Positions 35,289 to 48,654 of a stretch of 64,000 nucleotides of DNA are shown here, one piece after another. The notes beneath the pieces were generated by a model, which was given only the letters and a program-made list of their open reading frames with translations, made no database searches and had not been told where the DNA came from. Within the stretch, counting starts at the first letter, position 1; each line of letters opens with the position of its first letter. Both the position numbers and the translations under genes were made by a program. The DNA comes from Setaria digitata (Eukaryota; Nematoda; Chromadorea; Rhabditida; Setariidae): contig RCAB01000221.1 in assembly GCA_003640385.1 (NCBI GenBank), positions 35,777-99,776 on the forward strand, given 5' to 3'.

Positions 35289-36654
35289 GAAGAAGGAAAT
35301 AATGATTTTTCTCATATTTATATTATACAGTGTTCAAACGGATAATTATTATTATTATTATTTTTTGCACCTGTTTTTGATGATAGCGCCAAGAATGTAT
35401 CGAATCATTTCAACAATGATATTTTTACTTACTGTTTCGTTTCTATAAATGTTCTTTTATGGAAATATTTATGTTTCTCTTTCCTTTCTCTTCTTTTTTC
35501 TCCGTTTTTATTTTGTTTCGTTTTGTTTTTTCTTTTTTTTCTTTTTTTTTTTTTTTTTTTTTTTTTTGAAAAGTTTTCTATGATAGGGCGGAAAAAAAGC
35601 CTCTTTAATAATTAACCTAATTATTGCTATTCGACTAATTGGATGAGGTTAAAGAAGCTCATAATAATAAGAATAGCCGAAAAGCGGAAACGCTGAAGGT
35701 GTAGATGAAACGAAAGTATGTGCAATAGTTTGATTTTGTGTAATTATTACTATTTCAACCTGCTGTTCTAGTAGCCGACCCTATCAACCAATTAATTATA
35801 ATTAATTCGACCATCTAATTGACATTTTCCTGACCTTTTAGGTCTGAAATGAAGATGATGAAAAGCACCTTCGGAATGCCACAATTATAGTAATAGAAAT
35901 GTTTTCGAGGGAAAATTATTTTGGCTACTCTTTTTCTTTTTGCACACTTAGTTGTCTTTCTGTTCATTAAAGCAGTTTCAAATGCGAAATAAATATTTTA
36001 TTTCGAAAGTTAAGAAAAATTGGAATTTTGATTTGCTGTAGTTTTACAGCAAAATTTTGAAAATTTGAAATGGCAAAAAATTCATCTGGTAGAAGGCCCT
36101 TTCGATTTTTAATTACTGAAAATTCTCTTTTAATTCGCGCTTCAAAAATATCAGTTTTTAATGCTAGAAATTTCAAACACCTTAAATAATTAAGACTTTT
36201 AATGATTTAAATTGGATATGTAATTTGCACATCAGAAAAAACGAAATAATTTAGATGAATGAATAAAAATTTTTAAATTTAAAATCAACAGAACAGAAAA
36301 AGCGGAAATGGTCCCGAAATTGCAGCATGCATAAAGCTTGCAAATATCATAAAAGTGTTCCAATTCAATAAAAACTCAATAAAGAAAGACAATTAACTTA
36401 TGTATAGTTTCTTAGTTTAAGAAAATTAAATAAAGCAACAGTGATGTAATAGGAGAGATTATAAAAGTGAAAGAAAGCTAACAAACAAATGTTATTAATA
36501 ATTAAAAAATATTAGCACTACTTATAATGGCAATTGTGAAAATAATAAAAATAGTGCAATAATAATAAAAATAATTAATAATAATAACAACTAGTAATGA
36601 AAACGATAACTCATAATGACTGGAAATAATAAAAACTAACAATAACAGTAATTT

Positions 36655-36713
36655 ATAATATTATAATATATATATATATTTATAAAATTTATATATATAA
36701 AAATTATATATAT

Positions 36714-36744
<31 letters not shown>

Positions 36745-36995
36745 AAATTATATGATACATATATAAAATATAATATTATGATATAATATATAATAAATAT
36801 TACAATATAATATATACAATAAATATAACATAATAATATAATAATAAATATTATAACATTATATATATTATATAATAAATATAGTACTATAATATATTAT
36901 ATAATAAATATTATAATATATTACTACTATTATTATTATTATTGTTGTTATTATTATTATTGTCATTATTATTATTATTATTTTTGTTATTACTA
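36655..36995. repeat. TA/ATA/TTA low-complexity block
   Basis: More than 300 bases consisting almost only of A and T: TATATA runs, ATAATATA variants and then TTA/TTG trinucleotide repeats. It would be hard to map or assemble. Confidence 0.9.
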
Positions 36996-37770
36996 TTATT
37001 ATAGTCCTAATAATAATCATTAATTACAATAGCAATAATAATAAGTAATTAGGTCGAAAAATTATAGCGCTGATTGAAAATGATCTAATTTGGGCTTTAA
37101 CAAAGAGGTGAAACTTTGTCGAGGATGATAAAGTATTAGTTTCTGCATATGATTATATTAACAATAATGCTAATCTGTTTCTTCGATAGTCATAATTGGC
37201 AGAAACTAAAAATGAGACAGAAAATATGATAGATAAGTGAAAGAATGAGTAGTACTATTTACTGACGCACTACAATAACAATTATTAATACCTTTTGCAG
37301 ATATTAATGATTATTATTTCCTTCATATTTTAACCTTCAAGGTCTTTCTTTTTTTCCAGCGCTTTATTCCACATATCATTTTTATGTTTATAATTTTACA
37401 TTTTGAAATCACTTTAAAAAAAAAGTTGATAAATATAACTCATTTTTATTTCATATTAAGATTTCATATTAAGCAAAAAAAACCTAACTTTGCTTATGAT
37501 CGGAAATAATTATTGAGAGCAGGAATTCTTCATAATAATTATAATAATTTTGAAAAAAAGAAATGAGTAATTTGAAAAATTATTTTATAAAAAACTTCAA
37601 AAGAAAAAGAAAAGAACAATGTCAAAATGAAATGCTATATTCAATTTCCGGAAAACATCTATTTCCAAAAGCGAAAATTATATACTAAACGGAAAATGGA
37701 ACTGCCCAACAAATTTATTATCGTTTTAACAACCTTTCTTCCTCATTTTCCTCCTTCTTTCTCCTCTTTT

Positions 37771-37921
37771 TCATTCTTCATCTTCTTTTTCACTCCTTCT
37801 ACTTAAATAATTAACGAAATCAACTGGTTTCCATTTAGCACTTTCATTGCCCCAAATAGCAGCAATGAATTGACAAGGAAGTAACTGGGCAACAATAACT
37901 TCTGCATTTCTTAAAATTTTT
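37771..37921 (-). CDS. candidate 3' terminal exon of an unrecognised small gene
   Basis: A minus-strand open stretch follows a GAGCAG acceptor at 37922, enters in phase 2 and ends with TGA at 37771. It encodes 49 residues: KILRNAEVIVAQLL, then PCQFIAAIWGNESAKWKPVD, FVNYLSRR and an acidic end SEKEDEE. Codon use is clearly less AT-biased than the surroundings and looks coding. The single dibasic RR followed by an acidic tail would suit a peptide precursor. The NAEVI start faintly recalls pigment-dispersing-factor peptides, but the match is too short to assign. No partner exon in the right phase was found; a hydrophobic open stretch at 38645-38836 on the same strand is a possible leader but lacks an ATG. 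It could be a fortuitous open frame. Confidence 0.35.
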
Positions 37922-39551
37922 CTGCTCAAATAATAACTCTTATTCCTTTTTTCTTTCTGTCGAAGAAAATTGGAAAAATTAAATGCCAAAAGTGAATATT
38001 TAAAATAATTATGAATGCTTAATTTTTGCACGCAGTATTTTTTTGACAATATATTTTTTAAAATGTTTCTAAAAAATATTACAGTGCAGTCATTTTTTCA
38101 GTTGACAAAACTGTTAACATATCGTAAACCGAATGTTTAGAAAGATTAAAAAAAAAAAAAAATGCTTACTTTTCAGCGTGTCAAACGTCAACTACAACAA
38201 TAAGCAATGCGTTTGTGAAAAATTCAATGTTCTTGTTATTTATTTCTCTTTCAAAAAGGGAAAAACTTTTTGTCGGAGGATAAACAAATTAACTTTAGGA
38301 ATTTGATTTCAAATATATCAAATGCTGCTTAAAATTTTCGTTAACATATCATAAACCAAGTGTAAGTAATAAAATTTTTGTATCTGTGTACTGAATTTGA
38401 TAATCCATTTAAGGAATAAAAAATCTTCTCACTTCTGTAATGGTTATTTACGTGTTATTGCAGAATTTATATACTGATTAAGTTTATACTCTCTATTATT
38501 ATTAACTACTACTTCAATAATTGGAGAGCACCTATTAGATTGATGATTTGTACAAAATATACTTGAAGAGTTATATTCTGGGTGGCAATTTGTTTACAAA
38601 AAAAATTAAATTAAATTAAAGGAAAAGAAGTGTGCGGAGTATTTTCAGTGGAAATTTCTGTGGAAATTTTTGAATATTTGGATCGCAATTAGAAGTAAAA
38701 CAGGAGATGAGTGCTTCTGGGTGACATGAAAGAACTGCTGAAACGGCTTCGTTTTTTCACTGACATGACGAGAAATCAGTAAAAAGCTAAGGAATACTGC
38801 AAAAATGAAAGCATCATATGACCTGTTACAGTTCAAAAATACTGTAAAATGTACAGTATGATGCTGCTTTTACTGTATATTATAACATATAATCCTGAAC
38901 TGCAGATTTATTGAAATATAAGCAAATGTGTGGTTCTTTTTTTCTTCTTTTTTTTTAAACTTTCCTTTATAAATACTGATGAATTTAAAAAGAAAACAAA
39001 ATTATTACACCAGCTTGTTAACTACGCGTAGATATGTTCTAATAATCACCCTCTTATCATCTCCAAAATGGTATAAAAGGGCTGTTAAAGTATGTATCAT
39101 GCATGAGATGCATGTCATGCATTCAGCATTTGTGTGACATCTGCGGACATCCATTAATGCACCCATTACCGCCTCCTCCTCCCACACCTTTTCTATTTAA
39201 TTGGATTTTAGCAATAGCACACCTATTAATGGAGTATGAATACTAAATCTGTCTCTCACTCATACCAAAAACTGCACTTGTCGTGTGTCTTTGTGCATAA
39301 CGGTATACGTGAGTGCCTACGTGGATGTACATGTGCATGAGAAAATATTAGGGATATGTTGGAACGCGGATGGTTGCGTGTATATGAGCGAGCGCATGTG
39401 AATTGATGCATGCCTACATATGTGTGTAGTGGATGTGAGCGTACGTAAATGTCTACGTGAGTGTACACGTGATTGTTCAAGAGTATATGGTGGTATTTAA
39501 GTGGATGCGTGCGTGTAGTTGGATGTGTGTAGTGAATGTCTGTGTGTGTGT

Positions 39552-39583
<32 letters not shown>

Positions 39584-42267
39584 TAGGAATTATTGGCCCG
39601 GATGCCAAAGGTTTCGAGAGCTCCACCCTGAAATGAACAAAATAGCCAATGAGAGGCACTCTAATGGCTGTTTAGTCCCAAAACGACAGCAATCAAAACG
39701 ATTCGTTGCCCTATTAGATGTTATGTTCTGTTCTATTGCCCCACCCCGTGCCTCTCCTCTCATTCCCATTACGGTGACTTCACTCTTTCTTACACCAGTC
39801 ATTTCTTAACTCTCTACCGGATTTGGATTAACTATTCATCTCTTAATTCGTCTGACTCATCACTGAATCCGGATTCCATTACATTTGCGCCATTTTCATG
39901 ATTAAGTGATCAGCTTCGTTATATGTTGATCTGTGGTTAATCTATAGTTTGAATCATCAGGAAATTTAGATGTTGAAATTTCTATTAAATTAAAATTTTT
40001 GTTATATCTGGTCTGGATTGTGTTGTGCATTATCATATGTTTAATATATTACATGTCTTATTAGCATTCAGGTAGTATCATATTCTCTACTGGATCCATA
40101 TTTTATTATGTTTCCTATAATAACTTTAAAAAAAAAAGTAATTACTAACTGGTATTTTCTAAAGATATTTGCAATGATTGAATCGACTTGTCTATTTACA
40201 ACAATGATAAATAAGAAACGGATGTAGATGTTGGACTGGTAATAGAAAGAAGATGACCGGTAAATGAGTAGACCAGGATGATTGATGGATTTCCATTAAC
40301 TCTAGCAAATATTTCAATTAAAAAAAGTTGTCAATTGTAAAGGCTGATTTAGTTGAATAGCAGTTATCTTATTTGTTATTTCTACATTTATGTGCATAAT
40401 AAGTAATTATATTCAATTACTCAATTTGTTCATTATTTCACACTACTGGTGCAGTAAAGCAATGTCAACAAAATAAAGTTGAAATGGAGATAGTATAGTT
40501 GAAATCGATAGCAACTAATTGATTTTGACTTAATTGATCATAAATTATTCAGTACATTGTGTTAGAGAACAAAATATATTGTCTCAGTGGATCTTGCATA
40601 ATAAGAGTAAAAATTTTGAATGAATAGAAACCAATAATTTTTATTTCTTATAATTTTCTGATCGTTGAAATGTGAGAAAAAGAGGATAATGAAGCACTTC
40701 CCTAAATTGACTGCTCTGTTAGATTTTTCTAATCTAAATTAAGTTTGATGGACCAATAATTATCTTTTTTACTGAAAAATTAAAATTTTCGGAGCAAAAG
40801 TTTTTAGTGGATTGTTTCATATACTTGTAATTGAGCTATAATTTAGAAATCAGGAAAAGATTAAGCTAATAAATATTCTTTAATGTTTTCTCTTACTGTC
40901 CATTTCTTATCAAGTCAGTTTAAATTATTGCACTCTATTTGATCAAAGAGCTTCTCAAATGTCATACAAAAATAAAAAAAAAATAAAATAAAATAAAAGG
41001 AAAAGAAAAAATAAATTATTGTTTGCTCAGCAAATAAGTGGAATTTTAAACAGATAAATATCATTTTGAAGAAAAAATTTCAAAGAATAAAATTTTTAAA
41101 TAGTTAGTTTTAGTCATACAGGTTTATAAAGTTCATGATTACACATAAATTTTTATGCATTCCAGATAGTAATTTCTAACTGATAATTGTTATAGGTTGT
41201 AAATAGACAACATATATTGAGATGACATGGAAGTAGACAGGATAAAATGTTTACACTTTTGTGTACTAGGAAAAAAGACTAGGAAGGCAAACATCGAGGA
41301 AAAAAGACTTATGTTTTAAACTTGTTGTCAAAGTATTTGCTAATTGTGTATATTATTTTTAAAAAAAGTTTAGTGCAATTTTTTTATTTAAAATATGCTA
41401 CACAGATAATTGCCACCTGTTTAAACTTCGTATCCCTTTCTTAAATAAAAGTTAAGGGCAAAAAAAGTTGTAACTTTTTATATTTAAATTGCATCTTCGA
41501 CTTAAATCATATATATTTACATAACTAAATTCTATGGTGGTCACTATAAATAACAAAATTTTATTCATCCAGTAATTTTACAAATTTGTTTGTTATTTTT
41601 GAAGGGTTGGCTTTTGAGTAATTTTAGTAATTATTTAACTAATTCATTTCCTATTTCTAAAAATTTTGCTTTTCTAATAGTAGTAATCTAAAAATTATTA
41701 GTATTGCATTTATTGCAGCAGAAAAAAGTATGTGTTTCTTAGACTATTATTTTAAAAAACTTGAAATGTGAATCACTACTCATTAACCGAAATTTTTTAT
41801 CGTAGGTGTCTAGTAATTTTTGATATAAAAGCAATGTATTAAATTAGACAAACTCAAAGCAAAGCTACAAAAACAAGAGTGTTACTCCAGGTTTTAATAA
41901 TTAAGCAAATCATTTTTTGGCTGATGAATTATAATTCCCGATAAACTTTATCCATTTTCGGACCAATCAAATATTGTTGTATACGGTATCAAATACTGTT
42001 GTAGGCTCGCAAAAATGGCAATTCATTCATAGTCTGATTTCTTTTAAATGGGATTTTATCAATTTTATTTTTCAAAGCATTTGTTTCTAAAATTTGTAAA
42101 ATTTAATTAGCATCTCACATTATCAATGGTTCTTTTTTACCTCCTGTCTAATCTATAATCATTGATGAATTTTGACACACATATACGTCACTTGAAAGTT
42201 CATTTTAGTGTTTTCATAAATATTTATCAGAATTCAGTAATTGCTTTTAAAATATTCAGTGTTGATT
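37922..42267. other. non-coding region immediately upstream of the homeobox gene
   Basis: No exon was accepted. It contains the TG-rich minisatellite (39290-39582), the GC-richer island at about 39590-39830 and long AT-rich tracts, and probably includes the homeobox promoter and outron. Confidence 0.55.
39290..39582. repeat. degenerate GTG(T/GA)TG minisatellite grading into (TG)n
   Basis: About 250 bases of alternating purine-pyrimidine words (GTGGATGTG, GTACGTGAGTG, TGCGTGTAG and similar) end in a nearly pure TG run at 39540-39582. The open frames read through it on both strands are artefacts of the repeat. Confidence 0.85.
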
Positions 42268-42280
42268 ATTACAGAAGGTA
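42268..42280 (+). promoter_or_regulatory. probable spliced-leader acceptor of the homeobox gene
   Basis: TTATTACAG ends at 42274, six bases upstream of the ATG at 42281. Confidence 0.5.
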
Positions 42281-45200
42281 ATGAATCTACTGGATCCGCG
42301 TCAACTGATGATGAATCCGTTTACATATAGTATCGTAGACCCGGCTACAATAGCCATATTAAATACAACATCCGGCACACAAAGCAGTAATGCCGGAAAA
42401 ATTGTTACAACTACTACGAATAATTTACATGGCAGTAATAGTTCGGGTAATAGTAGTTTCCGGATATCGGACATTCTTGATTCGAATGACGAAAAGGCGA
42501 ATACAAGTGGTGAAAATGGTTAGCGTTAGTCTGAAAATTTTATAATTTTCCAACTTCCAAAGCATTTTAATTGGAGTTTTTAATTTCCACCAACATTCTT
42601 ATTTCGACTAGATTAAAAAAAATCCACCTACTTTCTGTATCGACGAAAATTACTTTTATAAAAAATGAAAATTTCCTGATGAAATATTTTATTTTTCTTA
42701 TAAACTAAAATCACGCAAAATAGCTGTTTAATGCTCGAACAACTCTGTGTGCGATGTTTTTATTATAATTCATATATTTATAAAAAAAATGATTAGTTTG
42801 CATTAATTCAATTCAATTTCTTGAATGAGCGTTGGGCGATTATTGAAGCAATCTTGCTTTTCTTTCGAATCATTTAGTGAAGTAATAAAGGGCATTTGAA
42901 GTTTGATATGATTTTTAAGAATTAGTTCTGAAATTTACTTTACAGCGCTATTTTCCAAAGGATTATTTTATTGAAATGGCAAACTATTTGTTGTAAATTT
43001 TCTGCTGAACAGGTGAATTCCTAATCATCATCATAAAAAAAGTAGCAAATTGAATTGTTAAATTTTTTAAATACTATCAAAGTAGCGGTATTATCAGCTT
43101 AACGTGCCTGTTCTATTTTTCATCTCACCATTTTTCTACTTTTATGACAAAATTGCTAATAAGAGATAAAAATTTAACTAAATCTGGTAATTTATGATTT
43201 TCTGTTGTTGGACTATTTAATTTTAACGAATAAAATGACAAAAAAAAAAGTGGAAAATTGCTCCAATAATAATTTGCCTCAATAGGACGCTATTCTTATC
43301 CATAAGTAAGTAATAACCAATTATGATCAAGCTAACTGTAATTTGGTGGAATTGAAGCGGAAAAGACTCCTTCCCTAATTTTATCCTTGCATTACTGGCT
43401 TATTAACAAATTCCTCACGTTTATAACCTCGTCATATTTTTCCATCTTCTTCGCTTCCTTTTTTTTTAATCCGTTCGTGAATAATAACTAATTTATAAGC
43501 TGTTCATTAGGTAATTATTAGCAATTGACATTGCTACTTCTTAGTGTGCTAAATGGATTAAGGAAATTGTTATCGTTCAAGGCAGATGGAAAACGGAAGA
43601 TTGACTCTACTGCATAGGCGGATAGGAAAGGAAGAAAATGGCGAGAAAATGATTTCCCTGTTTTAAGCACTCTCTCTTTTCTTTCTCTTCTTTTTTTCTG
43701 GTTAATTTTTTATCCGTCAAAAAAAAAAAAAGAAACGAAGTGAAAAGATTATTATTGTGGCATTTCATTTTTTTTTTTTGCATCTTTTCTTTTTTTCTAT
43801 CATTTTGTTGTTGTTTTAGGATTATCTGATGCTAATTAGTAATTATGAATAAGAAAATCATCGGAAAAGACAGACGAGAAAATGCTCAAGAGGTAAATAT
43901 GATTAGGAAGAGAAATGAGAACCAGTGAGGGTTTATTTTACAATTGATCGCCGGATTAACAAAACGGATTATTTGTGGATTGATGAGATTTTGCTCACCA
44001 TTCATTTACTAATTACCTTCAAATACTTCATGACATTTATTACTTTTATTCCCTCTTCATGACTATACCATAATCCATTCTCATATCATTCAATAACATA
44101 TATGGGAAAGAAAAAAACGACAAGTACAAGGAGAGAGGGGATTTTATATGGTGAAAAATTTAAATTGTTCTTTTTTTATTTAATCTTAATCAAAATTAGT
44201 ACGAAAGGGAAGTTACTTTTTATTCAAATTTATTCAAATTTTTTATTTTCAAAAATTTGATTAGTACCATATATTTATATTTTTTATTTCTCTTATAAGA
44301 TCATTTTCTTAAAAAATTGCAACAAAAGGAAAAATCTTCTATTCAAAGATTTAATTTTATTAAAAAGAAGTTCTTCTCTACCCAAAATATGGCATGAAAG
44401 AAAATCGAATGGAAAATTGTTAATAGAACGATTAAAAGAATTCTATTTGNGAAAAATCTTCTATTCAAAGATTTAATTTTATTAAAAAGAAGTTCTTCTC
44501 TGCCCAAAATATGGCATGAAAGAAAATCGAATGGAAAATTGTTAATAGAACGATTAAAAGAATTCTATTTGAAAAGTTAAAGTAAAAAAAATGAAATACA
44601 TCATTAAGCTGTCATTTTTCAGCTTTTTAGCTATTTCTTTAAATTACTTTAGAAAGACATAGAAAAAGAAATCCTTCTAACAGCTACCGTAATCGATCAA
44701 CTATCAAATCTTTTATATCTACTGATTCAGAATTATCATCATTGGGTGAGGATGAAAGAAGCGGGTCAACAGAATCACACCGTTCCGGTTGCAGTCCACA
44801 TTCTCACTCTTCAATTGGATGCGGCAAAAAAGCGCGCAAAGCACGAACAATTTTTACTGATAAGCAATTGCAAGTAAATTTTTATCACCATTTAAATATC
44901 TTGCTTTCTGTGCTTCTGTGCTAGATTGCCAAATTTATCAAGAATTTATTTTTTTCTAAGTTTCATCTTTTTCATTTTAATTTCACTTCAGGAATTAGAA
45001 GCAACATTTGATAAACAAAAATATTTGAGTGTGCAAGATCGTATGGATTTGGCGCAACGTATGGGTCTTTCGGATACCCAAGTCAAGACATGGTATCAAA
45101 ATCGACGGTGATTGAATTTTTCTATTCATTTTTTTTTTTTTTTTATAATTCACTTTTTTCTAGAGAAACAACAAATAGTGCTTGATTAAGCGATTTTGAT

Positions 45201-46934
45201 AGAAGCAATTTATAAAAAATTATTTTAACAATTTTCTAATATTTATTGCTTCATTTTTTTAAAATTACAACAGATAATCAATTATTGCATCACAAATGCT
45301 GGCATAAAAAACTTGCTCGAATAATTTTTGCTAATAAATAAGGCGAGAATTTCCTTAAAATTATTCAACTATTAGTCCTGAAAAAAAAAGTGAGAATGAC
45401 CAGTTTTGGAATTCTACCATTCTCTCCCAGACTTCCTTTTCAAAGTACAATTACTCTCTTAGATTTTCTAAAGCAGAAAGGAGCCATCTATATTATATTA
45501 TGTACATGTTGCATATCAAACTAGTTCGTTTTTCCAGCATTTTGTTACCATGCCATTCAGAAGATATTACAAATATTTCACATGTTTTATCTTACTTCAA
45601 AGAAAAAAATTCCATTGCAAATTCTTGTTCAAGTTTACAAAAGGAATTCCAAATTCTGTTCAATTTCACGTCTATCATAAAATAACATACACGTTCAAAC
45701 AAACTGTAACGTCTGCTATCATTCAGCTACCGTATCCGTCTAAAAATACTGTAATTTCTTGATTCATTTGTTTTATAAAATAATCGAAATATTTATCTGT
45801 TGTTTATTAGTTGTTAGCAGAAATGTAATACAGAAATTAGTATAAGGTTGAAAAGGTTTATTAGTAGCACTTTTAACACCCCACCAAAAATGCTCATTGT
45901 ACCATAAAATTATGAACAAAAGCAAATGGAAAATGATTGGATGTTGGAAATACGTGTTTAGTCAAAAAGAGAGAGAGAGAAAAAAAAAGAGAGGGGTTGA
46001 TGTCTCCGATTTCTTTAATACCAAATTATTTATTCGTGTAAACTGAGAGCATTCATGCAAAAATGCTTTACTGCATGATAACACAAAACAAATCATTCAG
46101 AGTAAATGAATTCATTGAAATAATATTAATTTTTGATTATTTCGTTGTTTGTTTATTTTTTTCTTTTTTTTCGTTTTTATATGCTCTAAAATGATAGAAT
46201 TGAGATGAAGAAATAAATTATGATAATGTGATTTTTTTTTTTTTTGCAAATTTTTCATTTTTTTTTTAGAAAAGAAAAAATAGTAAACAATAATTTTACA
46301 ATGCAGATTCATATGATATTGCAAATGCAACGGCTTGTTTGTTTGTTTGTTAAGTAATATACTTTTTGCTTTCATTCGAAATTTTAATTTCATAAAGGAA
46401 AAATTTCATTTTATTAGGACAAAATGGAAGAGACAAGCTGCCGTTGGAATGGATCTGTTGAACGAAGCATCGAATGTGGCTGCAATTCAGCAGCTGTTAC
46501 GAACTAATCCTTATTGGGCCAACTACATGGCAGCTAATGCCTTAAATCATCCAAGACTTTTTCCGCTACAAGCGGCACCTCTTCCGCTTGGCTTACCCAC
46601 CGCAACTCATAGCAATCTACCAACGACTGCGTCATTCGTACCGCTTGCGATTCCAGCGGCACCATCATCACCAATAGCAACAGCATCATCATCCGCAACT
46701 GTATCCGCAACCGCATCGAATACGGTAATTACCGGATCAACGATAACAGCGGCTGCAGCAGCATCATTGCCATTAGCTATGTTTCCATTTCAGGTGCCTA
46801 CTTCCAGCTTTACTTTAAATCTTGTCCAAAGTCCGCCGCTATCAGTTACAATGGAACGACCAAAAATGGAACAGTCCAAATCAGCAACACCTATAAATAC
46901 TAATGTTGAGGTGAAATCACCTGAACCGAAATGA
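42281..46934 (+). CDS. BarH-class homeodomain transcription factor
   Basis: Four exons, 42281-42518, 44731-44873, 44992-45107 and 46418-46934, are in phase and encode 337 aa. Residues 60-66, FRISDIL, fit the FxIxxIL eh1/FIL repressor motif that recruits Groucho-type corepressors. The homeodomain spans about 114-173: [51 protein letters not shown]. Tyr in place of Phe at homeodomain position 49 within TWYQNRRTKWKRQ is diagnostic of the Bar class, and Gln50 and Asn51 are present. Just after it comes [13 protein letters not shown], the conserved post-homeodomain Bar segment. The C-terminal third is low-complexity Ala/Ser/Thr/Pro. Closest relatives are Drosophila BarH1/BarH2, vertebrate BARHL and C. 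elegans ceh-30/ceh-31, which act in neuronal fate and survival. Which worm paralogue it matches cannot be told here. Intron 1 (2.2 kb) contains a single-N join. The gene sits between two large non-coding deserts. Confidence 0.95.
44329..44571. other. assembly join: N at 44450 between two 121-bp copies
   Basis: Bases 44329-44449 and 44451-44571 match except at one position and are separated by one N, inside intron 1 of the homeobox gene. Probably an unmerged contig overlap. Confidence 0.85.
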
Positions 46935-48654
46935 TTTTTTTTCCTTCTTTTTACGACAGTTTCTTTTTTTTTTTTTTTCAAATTAGTATTTTAACATTTT
47001 GTTATCTGTTTTATTCTATGCATCAAATATGATTGATCGTTATCAATTCTATTACATTTATTTTCTGCTAAGTATTCTTGCTTGGAACGTTTGAAAAATT
47101 TTAATCAATATAATTGATAATTTCGAAAGAATAATTTAGAAAAAATAACAAAAAAAAAAAGAATTAGAATAGAAAATTATTTAATTTTTTCGGCTGCCAA
47201 AATTGTCTTAACAAATTAATAATATATAACTTGATGATGAAAAATGCTTGCTTGTTTTCTTTCCTTTTTTTCGATACGTGTTATTTTTTTTCTTTTTCCA
47301 AGTTTACAACTGTGATTTTAAAGCTTGATTAATAAATGCTTTGGTTGAATTATTATTATGTACAAATCGTATGTAACAAATTGATATGAATAAATTTTTT
47401 CTCAAGAGCTTTTCAGCAATCTTTTCAAGAGATAGCATTCTGCTTATTTACGGCTAATAATCTTAATCAGTTGTTATATGAGTTAATAAAATTATATATA
47501 ATTTATTAATTTGAAAGAGTAAAACAGGAAAAGAAAGAATTGAGTGGAATATTTTTCATAGTGTGACGAAAGAATAATTAACCGAAAAAGAAATATTTTC
47601 CAGTTTAAATACTGCTATAAACAATAAATTAGTTTCATATGCTTCTAATTGGTTTCCAATTAATTATCATTTGATGATTTCAAAGCAATGATACATCTGT
47701 CGACAGACGGTCCTTCACATCACATTTAATTCAATTCGTTCCCTCATTCACTTATTCCCTCATTCATTCGTTCCAACGTTCGCTTCGTCATTCATTCATT
47801 CATTCACTTATTCGTTTGTACTAACCAAATTGAAGGTCGGTAAAAGGTGAAAGTAGAACAGAGCAGATGGATAATGTTACTACTATATTGTATCTTCTGA
47901 TTGTAATTTTTTTCTTTGAAATTTTTCTTTCAAAAGATAAATTGAAATAAATTTGGAGAAAAAAAAAATAAAATTGATATTTCAATTATGAAAATAATCC
48001 CACATTATCGTACTTTCATCCTCACTCGCTAATTAAAACATTAGATGACTAATAAAAGTTTTTTCTAGCTTTTTATTAGAAATACAACATTTACAAATCA
48101 GGTATAATAGAAAATAACCGAGGCTCACATACCACTTGCTAAATAGATTATTTTGGTGATGCTCTAATTACAGGTAATGTGTTAGTATTCTACATAAGCT
48201 TTTAAGTCAGGTAATCGTTACTAAAAAAAAACAGTGATCCTATTTTTCTCTAGGAGTAGTGCAGATAATAGTTTACAGAAATAGCTTCATTTTTGGAATG
48301 CATTGAACATGTCTTATACATAATGCTAAATATTATTTTGTATATAAGAAATAGATTTAATTCAAATCCAAATTAATTCGTGCATTTTGAAAAAAAAAAA
48401 AACTTTTTCTCTTGATTTTCATTAATAAATGTTTTTGTACCTCTTTGTAAAAATTTATTCTCATTCACTACTAAATATTCATGAAATTGAACTGTTTTCA
48501 CCGCTGATACGAATAAAAAAATTTTTGTTTGACGCATTAGATCCGTTGGTCCATGCATAGTTTTCCTTTTTTGTCAATATTCCCACGTTGAATAAAATTT
48601 TGAAAAAATTGAATAAAGCGTTGAAAAAATCATGTACATTGTTAAAAAAATTGA
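46935..48654. other. homeobox gene 3' flank
   Basis: AATAAA-type signals at about 47330 and 47389 can end the homeobox transcript. A 10-bp palindrome CTGTCGACAG lies at 47697-47706, followed by a degenerate TTCATTCA-type tetranucleotide stretch to 47820. Nothing coding is visible. Confidence 0.5.

Larger units (their letters stand above)
26689..37770. other. gene-poor desert, left of the homeobox gene
   Basis: About 11 kb in which I see no supported exon. It consists of AT-rich sequence with many A/T homopolymers, simple repeats at 32110-32140 and 36660-36990, and a few less AT-rich islands (28480-28520, 30295-30350, 33720-33960, 35640-35860) described under findings. It is likely regulatory sequence or spacer for the developmental gene to the right (inference). 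Confidence 0.55.

Noticed and set aside
38645..38836. Hydrophobic minus-strand frame (FIFAVFLSFLLISRH) as a leader for the 37.8-kb exon
   Set aside because: There is no ATG in frame, and its available donors are in the wrong phase for the exon entering at 37921.
39519..39809. Overlapping open frames on both strands across the TG repeat and GC-rich island
   Set aside because: They are open on opposite strands over the same bases and read through a simple repeat, with no splice or homology support; kept only as a possible regulatory island.
45500..45762. Two overlapping frames in homeobox intron 3
   Set aside because: No coding character or homology; the flanking exons join correctly without them.
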